Shown piece by piece: positions 9,653 to 21,987 of a stretch of 64,000 nt of DNA. Source of the stretch: Pyrenopolyporus hunteri. Taxonomy: Eukaryota; Ascomycota; Sordariomycetes; Xylariales; Hypoxylaceae. The notes beneath the pieces were generated by a model, which did no database searches, was not told where the DNA came from, and was given only the letters and a program-made list of their open reading frames with translations. The DNA is taken from assembly GCA_902806595.1 (NCBI GenBank), contig CADCXC010000009.1, forward strand, positions 310,001 to 374,000, written 5' to 3'. The number at the start of each line of letters is the position of its first letter. Within the stretch, counting starts at the first letter, position 1. Made by a program: the position numbers and the translations under genes.

Positions 9653-10603
9653 GTTGGGATGAAAACGTGGGTTTCGGTTCGAAAGGGGGAGTAGGGGGAA
9701 CGGCGCCCCGAGAGAGACGTAGCGGTTTGAGTGCCATTTAAGAGGGAAGGAAATGGAAGTGCGTTAAGCAACCGACACGATATAAAACGAAGTCACGGAC
9801 TTATATAGATACCTAGGTATAGAAAGCATCGGCGACGTAGCGGTGTATTGCAATCATTAACATCTAGGCAAACCGAAATGCGGTAAAACCACGCCTACCT
9901 ATTCATCTGAGGTATTATCGATATATAAGGACGTAGGTATATATAGCGAGTTTTCGTGGGATTTATTTTAAATGTTTTCTCTCGTGTTGTCTTGGTGCTG
10001 TGCTAATCATTCAATAAGATGGTAGATGAATTAACGATAAAAAGAGTGCCCAGGTATATAAGCCTACCGTAGGTACACGGGTACTTGATAGGCTGGTTAT
10101 AGAACTTACCTACCTAGGTACACAACCTCTATGCCACCTCGTGCCTACCAGGTATAAGAGCGACGTTAGGTACCTACCTACCTACCTTAGGTGCTCCAGA
10201 TCTCCTCCTCTAACCCTTTAGACTTCTACACTATAGTACTAGTTGTCCTCGAACCCACATGAAGCGCTCCCGAGATCAAGGCTTAGGTAGCCACCTACCT
10301 ATCCAACTTACCTACCTAGGCACATAGTGTACCTATGGCTTTTTCTTTTGGCTATAAAACTAAAAGCTGGAGCCATCCGGTTAACATAACCATCTTATAT
10401 ATAATACCCAGGTATTATACTGCGGCATATTGTACAAGACCAGCAAGATAATACTGTAATACACCATTCCACCCGCCTTTGTTTATAGGCGTATACCTAT
10501 ATTAAATAGGTAAACATAACCGTACGCAAGAACCAGCCCATCCACCCACTCCCGGTCACTCACAACCCCCGGCATTATTATCACTACCTACATCAAATCA
10601 ACC
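9653..10603. promoter_or_regulatory. Intergenic with dense TACCTAGGTA motifs
   Basis: 950 bp between two plus-strand genes. It is full of TACCTAGGTA, ACCTACCTACC and GGTACCTACC motifs (about 9809, 10036-10200, 10285-10335). It should include the isomerase 3' UTR and the promoter of the TIM-like gene. No gene seen. Confidence 0.5.
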
Positions 10604-11452
10604 ATGACCTCACCCTCTATCCCCCCTCGACGCCGCATCGTCGGCGTCTCCACCAAGATGTATTTCTCCGCTGCCCGCACAAAACAATACATCCAGGACC
10701 TTCTCGACATCCTCTCCTCGACCTCCCACCCCGCGGAGCTCCTAGGCCATCTCGACGTCTTCGTCATCCCAGACCACCTCACCCTAGCTTCCGTCGTCTC
10801 GCAACTGCAGGGCACCAAGATCCTCGTCGGCGCTCAGGACGCCTTCTACGAGGACGCCGGCGCCTATACGGGCGAGGTCTCGCCCGCCGTGCTCGCCGAG
10901 GTCGGCTGCCGCATCGTCGAACTCGGGCACGCGGAGCGCAGGCGCATCTTCGGAGAGACGGATCGTGATGTTGCGCGCAAGGCCGCCGCTGCCGTTAGGA
11001 ACGGCATGGTCCCGTTGGTGTGTATCGGCGAACGGTCCCGCGGGGACGGGCGGGGCGAGGGAAACGAAGGTGGTGAAGGAGGCGATGAAGCAGGAGGAGG
11101 AGGAGGAAGGGGAGCGGTTGCCACCGCCGTCCACGAGTGCAAAGTGCAAGTTGAGGCTGTGCTTGCGGACCTTCCTAGCTCCGCTGAAGTCGTCCTAGCA
11201 TACGAGCCTGTCTGGGCCATCGGTGCTGCCGAGCCTGCCTCAGCAGAGCATGTGATTGCTGTGACCCGGGCCATCAGGGCGCTCGAATGTGTGCAGCGCA
11301 GGGAGGGGGCTACTAGGATCCTATATGGCGGGAGTGCCGGCCCTGGGCTGTACGAGAAGCTAAAGAGCGGCGTGGACGGGTTATTCTTGGGGCGGTTTGC
11401 GCATGAACCGGCCCAGTTCCATAGGACGATCCTAGAAGTTGCCGCAGCTTAA
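10604..11452 (+). CDS. TIM-like isomerase, probable L-erythrulose-1-phosphate isomerase
   Basis: Single exon, 282 residues. Triose-phosphate-isomerase fold with its catalytic set: Lys18 in STKMYF, His109 in VELGHAERR, Glu201 in AYEPVWAIG, and the phosphate loop YGGSAGPG at 241-248. It is not the housekeeping enzyme: the canonical NWKMN is STKMY (Asn to Ser before the Lys), GHSERR is GHAERR, and a Gly/Glu-rich insertion of about 25 residues (145-170) follows the CIGER strand. A Ser in place of that Asn also occurs in TIM paralogs of erythritol pathways (EryH/LerI type). With the kinase and RpiB-like genes beside it, the likely reaction is L-erythrulose 1-phosphate to D-erythrulose 4-phosphate (EYI1-like). 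The fold is certain; the substrate is inferred from context. Confidence 0.87.
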   Translation: MTSPSIPPRRRIVGVSTKMYFSAARTKQYIQDLLDILSSTSHPAELLGHLDVFVIPDHLTLASVVSQLQGTKILVGAQDAFYEDAGAYTGEVSPAVLAEVGCRIVELGHAERRRIFGETDRDVARKAAAAVRNGMVPLVCIGERSRGDGRGEGNEGGEGGDEAGGGGGRGAVATAVHECKVQVEAVLADLPSSAEVVLAYEPVWAIGAAEPASAEHVIAVTRAIRALECVQRREGATRILYGGSAGPGLYEKLKSGVDGLFLGRFAHEPAQFHRTILEVAAA

Positions 11453-12260
11453 GAATGGCCACAGCCAGTATTATATGGTATCGTCGATTATAGCACGTAT
11501 AGTGCATCTCTTCCGTCCCATACAAAGTTGAGGCGACCCGAACGAAGACGCTACGGACAAGAGCTCTAGTATTGAGCACGGGGAACTCATCGAATAAACA
11601 AACCACGAACCACCGTCCTCTCCTATGAACAATTCCAACGGCAAGATAAATATCTAGGTAGGCACTCTTTAATTTTAGGCGGATCTGATTTTACATCGTG
11701 CTCCTATAAGAATGTGGTATACGGCGCTGGGTCGTGGCGAGCACCACCGACGAGTCAAACATCGACAGGTATGACGCGACGAACCTAAGCAAAGTAACTA
11801 CAAAGTATCAGATAATAAATGACCCTTGGTATCTTACATCAAGTCATGAGAACAGCCAGGGGATATAGTCCAGCGCCTTGAAATATACATAAGGAAAGCT
11901 CGACGCATATATGGTATCGCCTAAATAAATCCCTCTTCGCCTGACAATCCACAAGGCTGGATGTTCGTAGTGGCCGCGTTTCCAGAATACCAATCCTGGT
12001 CGGATGAAGAACACGCAACTCGCAAATATTTGCCCTTCGTTGAGAGCCTCCGGCCGTTGTTCATCGCCTAAAGCAAGCTCATAGGACATCTTCAGGTGGT
12101 ATAACTCTGAAATGAAAAAAAGCCCCTTTCCACCCTCGTCACTTCGTCTCGCGTTACCCCGTAACCGTCTCGGCAAAAAAAATCCACCGCGACCTGCCCG
12201 GAATGATGATAGGCCACGCAGGCGCTTTACCTATTCCCAACATCTCCGTTAAACAACCTC
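11453..12260. other. Intergenic, convergent 3' flanks
   Basis: About 800 bp between the TIM-like stop and the MIT-protein stop. It contains one TACCTAGGTA-like motif near 11653 and a short minus-strand ORF reported separately. Otherwise only AT-balanced sequence consistent with 3' UTRs. Confidence 0.5.
11844..12089 (-). CDS. Uncharacterised small ORF (81 codons), doubtful
   Basis: ATG at 12087-12089, stop at 11844-11846. The product is aromatic-rich (FFIRPGLVFWKRGHYEH, YLGDTIYASSFPYVYF) and does not match any family I know. It lies just downstream of the MIT-domain gene on the same strand, so it may be 3' UTR sequence or a stray exon. The frame stays open further upstream to about 12176 without another ATG. 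No splice or codon evidence makes it compelling. Confidence 0.2.
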   Translation of the reverse strand: MSYELALGDEQRPEALNEGQIFASCVFFIRPGLVFWKRGHYEHPALWIVRRRGIYLGDTIYASSFPYVYFKALDYIPWLFS

Positions 12261-15200
12261 CTAGTTAAGAACCCATTCGCTGCCTCTCTTCACGAATTTA
12301 TCGAGCAACATCGCCAAATCCGCTAGCACAAAGCGGCAAATATAGAATCCAAAAAACTCAGCCGCGTGCCTGGCGCACAGCTCGAGCCCAACCTGGGTCT
12401 TGTCCGCGTGACGTAGACCGGGGTCATCGACCTGGCGCGCGATTTGATCTGGTAGCTGTTAACGTCGTTCCTACCGACCAAGGAAGAGGGGAGGAGAAAC
12501 AAAGAAGACAAAATAGAATAAAGGTACCTACCAACTGTCTGGGCGGCATCAAACAACCGCGCTAGGCTGGCCATGTAGTTTCCGTATGGCCCGTCAAAGT
12601 TGACTGACGCGGGATCTCTCTTCGCGGGTCTACTGCTCGGGTGGGCAGTCATAGGTAGGCTTGGTATAGATCCTATCGAAGTCAATATCTCTCTCTCGTT
12701 CGCGCCGGGCCCGACGCTTCCGCCACTGCTGCTCTTCCCTCCGTACGCGTTCGTCATGTTGGCGGCCGAGCCCTTATTCCTGAGCCTTCGCCAACTAAAT
12801 GCACCTCCCTTCCCGCTAACACTAGCGCTACGAGGTACCGGCGGCGCAGCCTCCGTGTCCTTCTCGTCTCGGAAGGCGGCCATCCCTTGTGTGCCAACTT
12901 CGTTACCCAGTTTTCGCGTAAGCGTCGTTTGGACGGTCTCGAGAATATTCTCGAAGCTCTGCATCTCCTCAAGGACCGCGTCTGCGTCGTTGCTGTCCAC
13001 CCTTGCGAGCTTGAGAAGCGCCGCGGTTAAGAAATCACACTGCGCAATCTTGTCTTCGAGAGCGCGCAGCTTCACACCCTTCACTTTCCATGCATCTCGC
13101 GGGATGAACAGTCGATTGCTAATATACCCACCTCGTGGGTGTGCGAGGGTCTGATAAAGGGCACGCATAAGCCAGAAAGGCCGAAGCATGGCGTCAGACG
13201 GGCACGGTTCCAGAGGTATTGGGACGTCGGGGCTGTTATGGTGGTGGTGATGGTAAAGCTGATTAGGCGACTGGGAAGTGGGGGAATGGAAATCAGAGTC
13301 GAAGAGGTGTAAGCCACCGACACCTCCAGCCATCCTCTCGTGGAAAGCGGCTGCAAGTGGTGTAGGCAGCGCAGGAATCGCGTGCTGGCGAGAAATCGAC
13401 GTGTTTGAGATCTGATGGCTCAGGGGCGTGTTGGGAGAGAGATCAGAGTCATCGATATGTGAAACGGAGAACTGGCGAGTCCTAAGAGACTTGAGACTCG
13501 AAGATGAAAAATTCTTGCGTATGCCAGGGTATACGGAGGACGGGGAGTCGTTTCGAGCCTCCTCGAGTTCATATGTGGCCCCTTGATTAACCGGACTCGG
13601 AGGAGCCACGACTTCTGCTGGGCTCGCGACTCTGACAGGCGATGACGGCGCACGAGTAGAGAAGGGCCCAGGCCGTGTTGATGTTGCAGACAATGCTTGT
13701 CTTTGTTGAGCGATATATCCACCGGCAGCCTTTGTTTGTGCCCCGGACGTAACAGCAGATGGCGGGGGTACGTTCGGTGGCTGGTTGAGTTTAGAGGTCT
13801 CGATCTTGAGCTGCTTGGGGTTCTGGCCGGAGAGGCGACGGTTGCGTACTCCAGACGTCGGCGAGGTCTGATTCGATGGCGACGGAGGCGTCATCTTGGG
13901 GAGACCTGCCGGAGGTGGCATCTCAGCGACTGTTGACAATACAGTTGTAGTAGTAGGATTTGAGCCGACCGAACTATGCCACGTCCTAGAGGTAATTCCA
14001 CTAGAGTCGGATTCTCTAGGAATCTTCGGCTGCGACTGTTGGGATCGCTGATTCAGGTCCTCCATTACGGACCTGCGAGCAATCTCTTCCAAGATGCGCT
14101 CCTCCTCGTCGGAATCGTTGGCGTCGAAGAAGTCGCCGCTAAAGACATGAGACTTCTGGTCTACCGACATCTGCCTCTGTCGCTCACGTTCTCGAGCTAA
14201 CTCTATCGCCGCCTCACGTTCGGTTTCCCGGACTCTTTCCTTGGCGAGTTCTACCTTGCGCCTAGCGTTATCTACCACATCGATGTCGTCGTTACTTCTC
14301 TTGCTGCTATCGTCGTAGGTCGGCTCGTACGGGTCCGCGGGCTCATAGCCGTCGTCGTATGCAGCCTCAACAGCAGCGTCCAAGGCAGCATCAAACTCAG
14401 CTTCCGTATTACCGCTCGTATGCCGTACGTGTTTCCTTATAACTCCCAGTGACGAGGACCTCGAGTGCAGTGAGGACGAGGCCGAGCCACCCGATTCATC
14501 TATCGGATCCAGCCATGACGCCGATTCGTGACTGAGGTTGCGCTTGTGACTTCTTGCACCGGCTTCCGGTACCAAATGCTCCGATGGCCAGGAGAAATCC
14601 TGTCGCACGATCGGTTCTGGACTAGGCGGTTTAACGGGTGAGATCGGCCTCCGAGGGGACAACGGAGCGGGCATAAATCCTGTATCCTGCTGCTGGGGTA
14701 GAACGAGGGTGGCTCCCTCAAAATTTCGGCGCATCTGAGACTGCGAAAAGGAGGACTGGAGCTGGGGCGTCTCGTGAGTAAGGTTTGGCGAGGAGCGGAG
14801 GCGGGGAGCATCCGCTGTGGGCGACTCGCCCTTATCTACCCTTATTGTCGTTAGAGCTTCTGCAGACCCCTCAGCACCAGCTAGCTCGATCTGGACGCCG
14901 TGATACTCGTCAACGCTCTCCGGCCTTGAAGGTAAGGCTTTTTCATTCTGAGCGTATGCAGGAAGCAATTCATCCAGTTCTTCTATTCGGCTTGTGTATG
15001 TATGTCGCTACGAAGAAAAGCGTTAGTCTTACGGGCACAATCGTCCGTCGTGTGGTCTTGTGGGTGAACTCACGATAGCTTCCAGCTTTCTCCTATCTTC
15101 CTCGCCACTGGTCCTAGCAAGGACTTGTTGTAAAAGGTCGCACGCTTCCAGGTAAGAATCTCGAGCAGCAGAAAAGTTCTGCGCATTATCCAACTGCACC

Positions 15201-16747
15201 GCCGCGTTCGCCTTCGCTAAAGCTTTGGATAGCATGGCTTTCTGCGACGGCTTGCTAGCACGGTCCCTGACCCGGGTCGAGTCGGCGCTGCCCCTTGCCG
15301 CCGAAGAGCGGCCTTTGGCGTGGCTTTTTCTCTCCCTTTCAGACATTATTTCGCGAACGATAGGCGCTGGCGGGAGTAGCGTACGATTCTCTCCAGCTGC
15401 CGAATTCAGACGAGCAAGTTCATACGAAGAATACTCTCGCAATTCGGCTGGACCAATGCGACTCGTTAAAGGCGCAGGAGAATGGGTGCGGACAGCAGAC
15501 TCGGGGTTCGCGTCGAGAGGGGGGAGGGAGATAATTGGGGGGAGGTTTGGTGGCGCAGAAGAGGAGGGTGGTGGGGGCGGCGATAATGGTCTTCGGGCCC
15601 TCGGCGATGCGCTTGTATCGTAGGAGGGTTTCCGCCTGAGCAGCTTTCTTGGGGGGGACTGTAAGCTGTGTTCCTCCCGTCGCTGCCGCCGCTGTTGCTG
15701 CGGTGGTCCCGGTTGTTCTTCTTCGTGGCGTTGCCGTTGCTGTTCCCGCTCAGGATTGTCAGGATCGGGATCGGAGGCGCGGCTCGACGTGGTAGATGCA
15801 GACCAGCGGTTGAGATTGCGGAATCCGTCACTTGCGGCGCCGGTGCTGCTGGATCGCGAATGTTGGCGTGAGTGGAGTTGTGGGGAGGTAATTAATGAAG
15901 CGAGGGTGTCTGCTGGAGATACAGTTCTCGTTTGAGTACCGCGAGGCGGTGGCAGAAGAGACGAGGTTCTGGGCGGAGGGTCAGGAGGGCCGGGAGGACC
16001 AGGAGGACCGGGGTTGTGGCTACGATTGTGAGTGTGGGAGTGAGCGTGAGCGTGATTGTGATTGTGATTGCGGATGTGGGTATGGTTGTTGTGAATAAGG
16101 GGATGCCGGGGTTTTTGATGGGTCTCTCGTGTAGAAAGCGCAGAGAAATGGAGATTCGGGTCGATGTTCGGATCGAAATGGGGATGAAAATGGGGACGAG
16201 ATTGACTTTGGCTAGCGGCAGTTAGAGTTGACGCGGTCGCGGTCGCGATCGTACCTGCTTGAGCCGTCGCTTCGGTCTTCGGGCCGTATCCAACCAGCCG
16301 GACTGCGCTAGACTTCGACGAATTCAATGAAGAGTTATTAAATGCGCCGCTGCTGCCATTGCCATTGCCATTGCTATTGCCATTGCCTATGCTGCTTAAT
16401 ATTATTCTTCCGTCTCCACCATCATCGCCGCTATCCACACCATTCGGTCCACCTCTATAATGGGAATAGTTACTACTACTAAAGGAATTCTTGCGTTCCG
16501 CGGTTGCCGCTTGCCTCTGTTGTTTTTGCGGCGGCAATTGTGGTTGTCTTGGCCGTTGTCGTGGCTGCCGGCGCTGCCCCTGTTGCTGCTGTTGCTGTTG
16601 CTGTTGTTGTTGCTGCGATTGTCGTAGCTGTTGTAGCCGTTGTCCTTGATAGTGCTGGTGGAAAGAAGAGGGTTGCAGCGACGAGGCTGGCGGTGATGGT
16701 GATTCCAGTAGTCGTGAGGTGGGCGCTGCCGGTGGTGGTGGCATCAT
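12261..16747 (-). CDS. MIT-domain protein, 1,445 residues, three exons
   Basis: Exon 1 16747-15074; intron 15073-15008 (66 bp, GTGAGT..TAG, phase 0); exon 2 15007-12532; intron 12531-12449 (83 bp, GTAGGT..CAG, phase 1); exon 3 12448-12261. The last intron changes frame: reading through it gives a false tail ending at 12323, whereas the spliced frame ends in FFGFYICRFV, LADLAMLLDK and FVKRGSEWVLN, a coherent helical C-terminus. Residues 505-573 form an MIT (microtubule interacting and trafficking) three-helix domain, the module that binds ESCRT-III tails. Around it are long disordered stretches: a Gln run near 42-56 from CAG/CTG repeats, a His/Asn-rich stretch, proline tracts, and a charged coiled-coil candidate (KVELAKERVRETEREAA). 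Probably an endosomal or membrane-traffic adaptor of filamentous fungi; partners are unknown. Confidence 0.82.
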
Positions 16748-18540
16748 GTAAATTTCGTTCGCCGTGCACTAGTATACACAGAGTCTTATCCGCAAAGCGC
16801 AAAGCGCAATAGACGCCGGTGCTATGACTCTGACGCCAAAAAGAGGTACCACACTGATGATCCCACTTGCTTTTGCAGCGAGTTAGTAGGCGGGTAGCAT
16901 GCGTCTGTGTGTCCGTGCAATCTCAACTGTAACTCGAATAGGGGCAAGTGCGATAAGACGCTAAGGCCTGTACAATACCTATAGGCCCTGATCCCCCCAA
17001 ATGCCCCAAGAAGTCAGAAGCCCCCAATCCCTTCTCACTATTATTTAATTAGGTACCTGTGTACTATTTCTATCGAGCCTCTTCTCCTTTCCTCGCGCTT
17101 TAAGTTCTGGGCAACCGGCTAGGTCAGATATCATCGATTGGAAAGCCGCTCAGTATCTTTGCATATTCCATACTTCGCAAGACGAATCATATGTGGCGGT
17201 CAGATTAGTTCGCCCCGAAGTGTCTTTGCGTGCAACATGTTAAGAGAACAGACGGAGCTCCCCACCATTCCCCCTTTAACCCTTTCCCCTTCTGAGATCA
17301 ACCGCGCCCCCCTTAACAACCATCTAGGTACCTACCACAATTAGCAAAAGGTGTCCAGGTAGGTACCTGGTAGGTATCATACCTACCCATCGGCCACTTC
17401 CAACTACCTACATGTAGGTATGTACACGTACCTATATATCTACGTGGATGTATATCCAAAGATATGTACAAGCTAGATACCCCGAAACGAGAACATTACC
17501 TCACTTACATAGGAAGAGGAACACAGCGGATTGCACATAAAAATACATATAACACCGCTACTACGGCCCAGCGGAGCTCAGTTTTCGTAAGGTAATACCT
17601 AGGTAGGTATCTACCTTAGTATACATATGTAAGTACGCAGATACCTGCATACGTAAGTATATTACCCAGGTAGGTATGTGCACATTGTATCATCAGGGGT
17701 AGTAGTAAAACACTCCTTTCGAATTAAGCCAATTAACATCTGATACCTCCACATGGCATCCCTATTCACAGTGATGGAACCCCTTTTCCGGATATAGATA
17801 TCTTTTTACCATTTTTTTTTTGAAAAAAAAAATTAAAAAAATAAAAAAAAAAAAAAAGAGAAAAAAAAGGAAAAAGGAAAAAGAAAGGTTGGTGCTGTAG
17901 AGTACGCACCCACCTACGCATAACATATTAGAAACACTTGGAGACTCACTTATAGGTATATGCCCAGAGCATCCGGGCTTTAGGTACCTATTTACCACGT
18001 AGGATATCTTCGGCTATATAATTCCTTCGTGCTAACGCCTTAGGGGGCACAATCAAAAAGTTTCAATAACGCTCACCTTCAAACACACTTTGTTTCAAGT
18101 TCCATAATCACTTCACCTTTTTATACTTTAGCAACTTCAGCTTATTCTACAATGTTCAAGATTTGATTCTACCCCCACCGTCTGCATACGTGATAGACAT
18201 ATTGATAGACACATATGATCATTAGACCGAATAGGCAGTGGCATCCAATTCTCGGAGGAGCCCCAATACAGGACTCATTATCTCTGCAGTGATAACCCCC
18301 CCTCCTTTTTATGGGGAGAGGGTAAGAAATACACGTAGCAGCGAGCTAGACCTACATAAGGAGACTACACGAGAAAACATAAAATCACGATAAAGCATTC
18401 AAGTCTTGTCGAGATAACCCTACGGGCTCCAGGTTAGCAAGTCCTGTATATTATCATGTTCTAAAAGCACATGACCCAGGAGATCCTCTATATCTCTTTT
18501 TTTTGTTCCCTTTCCTCGCTCTCGCGAGTAGATAGGCTAA
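16748..18540. other. Intergenic, 1.8 kb
   Basis: It holds the MIT-gene promoter on the left and the 3' flank of the isoleucyl-tRNA synthetase on the right. TACCTAGGTA and GGTACC motifs cluster at 17053, 17325-17460, 17595-17680 and 17970. An A-rich low-complexity tract lies at about 17812-17890. ORFs at 17138-17344 and 17762-17998 cross these simple repeats and look non-coding. No RNA gene recognised. Confidence 0.5.
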
Positions 18541-21500
18541 TCAAAGACGGCATAATCTTAGCAACAGTGTCATGTTGCTGACAACGTGCTCCTCCTGCAG
18601 TATAACCTTTTCTGCCGGCCCCTCAGCCGATGTGAATGGTTCTAATGGACCACGTACGGTGTTCTCGAACTGAGACTGCCGGGAAGATACCAACGTCTCA
18701 AATTGGACCCCGTCAGGATTCGAAACGACACTATATTGCATACGTATGTCATCAGTCGGAACCAGGCCGGCTGTCTTGCGCATCTTCTGCACGCGAGTCA
18801 TAACATCTCGAGCAATTCCGTCTTCGATGAGCTCCGGGTGCGGCGCCGTGTCTAAGAGGATGATCATGTCTTCCAAGAAAGCAGGTTCGTATTGTACGCC
18901 GTCGTCCCTCACCATGTTCGGATTATCCTTCGCCACGGTCCGCACAATACTGATGTCGTTCCCCTCGAGCTCGATCCCCTTTATAGTTATCCTCTTCTCC
19001 TTCAAATACTGCCTGAGCTGCTCCTGCGTTAGGTCCGGCAGGGCCTTACGAATCACTTGGGCGTCACGCTTCAGCTTCTTCCCCAGAATCGGCCAATCAA
19101 CCCGAGCCTCAAGGTGAATACCGTACCGTTCCTCGTCGTTTGTTAGGACAATATCTCGGATATTAAGTTCCTCTTTGACGTAGGTCTGCAGCTCACTAAT
19201 ATCGCTAAGCTGCTGTGCATCGGCGATAACTACGAGGGTAAGCAGGGGAGTTTTCAAGGGGATAGTCTTGCGCTCCCTCGCCGTCCTTGTAAGCTGGATC
19301 ACTTTTTGCATGGCCGATACCTTCCTCTGAATCACCTCATCGAATAAAGACTCCTGCACCGTCGGGAACGCCAAAAAGTGCACGCTCCTAACGTTGGAAA
19401 ATTCCGAAAGCATATCACCTAAATACGGCCGGAGAAGGCCATAGATATGCTCCGTAATGAATGGTGTGAAGGGCGCTAAAGCCCGGACCAAGATAAACAG
19501 CACTTGGCATAGTGTATCTAGTGCCGCTTTGGTGTCTTTATTATCAAGGCCGGCAGCACCCTTGAGCCTCTTGCGGTTGAAGCGGATATACCAATTGGTT
19601 AGGTTGTCGATAACTTGAAGCAAGCGCGGCACGACGGTATACAGACGATAACCTGCGATATTAGTTAAAATACTTAATTCGAACGGTTTGCGGACTCACC
19701 AGCCATCTCCTGGTCGATAAACTGCAGCATGCTTTGACAATCAGCCAGAATCCATCGATCCATGACGTTAGTTGTGTCTGGCGACTGGGCGACGAAATCG
19801 TGGCCGGTCGTTTTTTTGAACAACACCGCCTGCTCGTAGAAGAAACGGTAACTATTCCACAGGGGTAATAGCACCTTAGCTACCACTTCCTTGACCCCGG
19901 ATTCCTTGAATCGTAGAGGCTCGCCACGGACGACAGGCGAATTAATGAGGTAGAGTCGCAACGCATCGGAACCGTACTGGTCAATGACGGTTTTGGGGTC
20001 TGGGTAGTTCTTCAGGCTTTTAGACATTTTCTTGCCGTCTTCGGCTAGGACTAATCCGTTGACGATGACAGCCCGGAACGGCGAGACTCCAAAGAGCTTA
20101 TTTCCGAGAACGCTAAGGGTATAAAACCAGCCACCTGGATTCAGCTATGTTAGCAATAACGACTGCTGATCTAGGAGGCCTTAAAATCGAGGACCGAGGC
20201 TTTACAACCGCGGCGAGACTTGAGCGATGAGAGCTATACTTACGGGTTTGATCAAGTCCCTCCGCAATGAAATCTGCGGGGAAGTTTCCGTTGTGAAAGT
20301 TGTCCGAGTTCTCAAAGGGGAAATGGTTAGAGGCGTACGGCATGCTACCCGACTCAAACCAGCAGTCGAATACTTCGTCAACACGACGAAGCCGCCCTTT
20401 TCCTTTCTTGGAGGGAATAGTAATCCCGTCGATCTTATCACGATGAATGTCGTCAAGGGTGCCAGCGAACCCGCTCAGTTCTTTCAGCTCAGCGATACTT
20501 CCCACGCAGACAACCTCCTCGTAATCCTCGCTAACCCATAATGGGATCGGCGTGCCCCAATACCGGTTTCGAGCAATATTCCAATCGTGCGCGTTAGCGA
20601 TCCAGTTTGAAAACCGCTTTTCCTTCACAAATGAGGGCACCCATGTAGTCGGCTCGAGGTTCCCCAACATATCCGGTATGGAGTTCGTAACACGGATGAA
20701 CCAAGAAGACACCGCTTTCCTGATAAGCTGTGTATCAGACCGCCAGCAGAACTTGTCCACGTGAGACACTTGGGTGGCGAGAAGTAGTCGGCCAGTCTCT
20801 TTTAGATCCCGGATGATGGCTTTGTCGGCGGTCTTTACGTGCTGGCCGGCATAATCGGTCACCTCGGCTGTGAAGAGGCCCTTATCATCAACTGGGCATG
20901 GAGGTAAGCGCTGTGGGTGTATAAAACCTGCAGCTACCGCAGCGTCGTAATCCTCCTGGCCGAAGGCGGGAGCTTGGTGTACAAGACCAGTACCCTCGTC
21001 GGCTTCGACATAGTCGGCGCCTATGACTTGGAAGCAGTCGGCAAACTGGTCCACAAAGTAGCGAAATAAAGGTTCATATTTCCAGCCAATCATTTCCTTG
21101 CCCTTAAGCTTGCCGACAATCTTGTACTTTGCCTTCTTCTTTTCCTTGTAGAGCATAGAAAGACCGCTTTCGAGGAGGATATATTTCTTGCCCGAGTCCT
21201 CGTCGAGGATCTCAACGTACTCGAATTCAGGGTGGACAGCAATAAAGAGGTTAGATGGCAGTGTCCAGGGTGTTGTTGTGTAGATGATCAAGGACACGTC
21301 CTTTCCTCGTACCGGGAACGCGACTAATACCGCCGGATCCTGCGTTGTCTTCTCGTTCTGCTTCGACTCCATGTGGCTCAGCGGGGTGCAGAGAGCGGTA
21401 GAAAAGGGCATAATCTGGTAGGCTCGGTAGACTTGGTCTTTGTCGAACAACTGCTTGAAGACCCACCAACAAGATTCCATGAAGTTGACATCCATCGACT

Positions 21501-21987
21501 TATAGTCTTAACCGCGTCCGTCAGTCTAATGCTAAACCACTGCGAAGGGGCGGCCGGGGGACCTACCATTATCAAAATCTATCCACCGACCTAGGCGTTC
21601 AATTGTCTGCCTCCATTCGGCCGCATACCTCATTACAATAGCCCTGCATTCGGCATTGTACTTTTCTATGCCCATTTGCAGGACAGCATCCCGGCCGGAC
21701 ACACCCAGAGTCTTGTCGATCTCATATTCGATTGGGAGACCGTGGGTGTCCCAACCAAAGCGGCGGACCACATGGTATCCCTTCATGGACCAATATCGAG
21801 GTATAATGTCCTTGATGGTGGAAGTCAGGAGATGGCCGTAATGAGGAAGGCCGGTTGCGAACGGAGGGCCATCGTAGAAAGTGAAGCGCTGACGACCCTC
21901 GGTAAGCTTGAGTTGGGTTTGAAAGGCATCGATCTCGCGCCAGAAGCGCACGACCTCTTCTTCCGACTGCGGGAAATTGATACTCAT
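18541..21987 (-). CDS. ILS1: Cytosolic isoleucyl-tRNA synthetase, four exons
   Basis: Exon 1 21987-21567; intron 21566-21507 (60 bp); exon 2 21506-20244; intron 20243-20135 (109 bp); exon 3 20134-19700; intron 19699-19653 (47 bp, branch-like CTAAT); exon 4 19652-18541. Each intron is phase 1 with GT..AG ends, and together the exons give 1,076 residues, normal for eukaryotic cytosolic IleRS. The class I signature HIGH is PHYGH in exon 1; KMSKS is intact in exon 3 (GKKMSKSLKNYPDP); the editing-domain neighbourhood (TTPWTLPSN, GTGLVHQAPAFG) is in exon 2. Spliced junctions restore family motifs FDNDYKSMD and GLDQTRGWF. The enzyme charges tRNA-Ile in the cytosol. The mitochondrial form is excluded by the cytosolic-type sequence and lack of a presequence. 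Confidence 0.95.
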
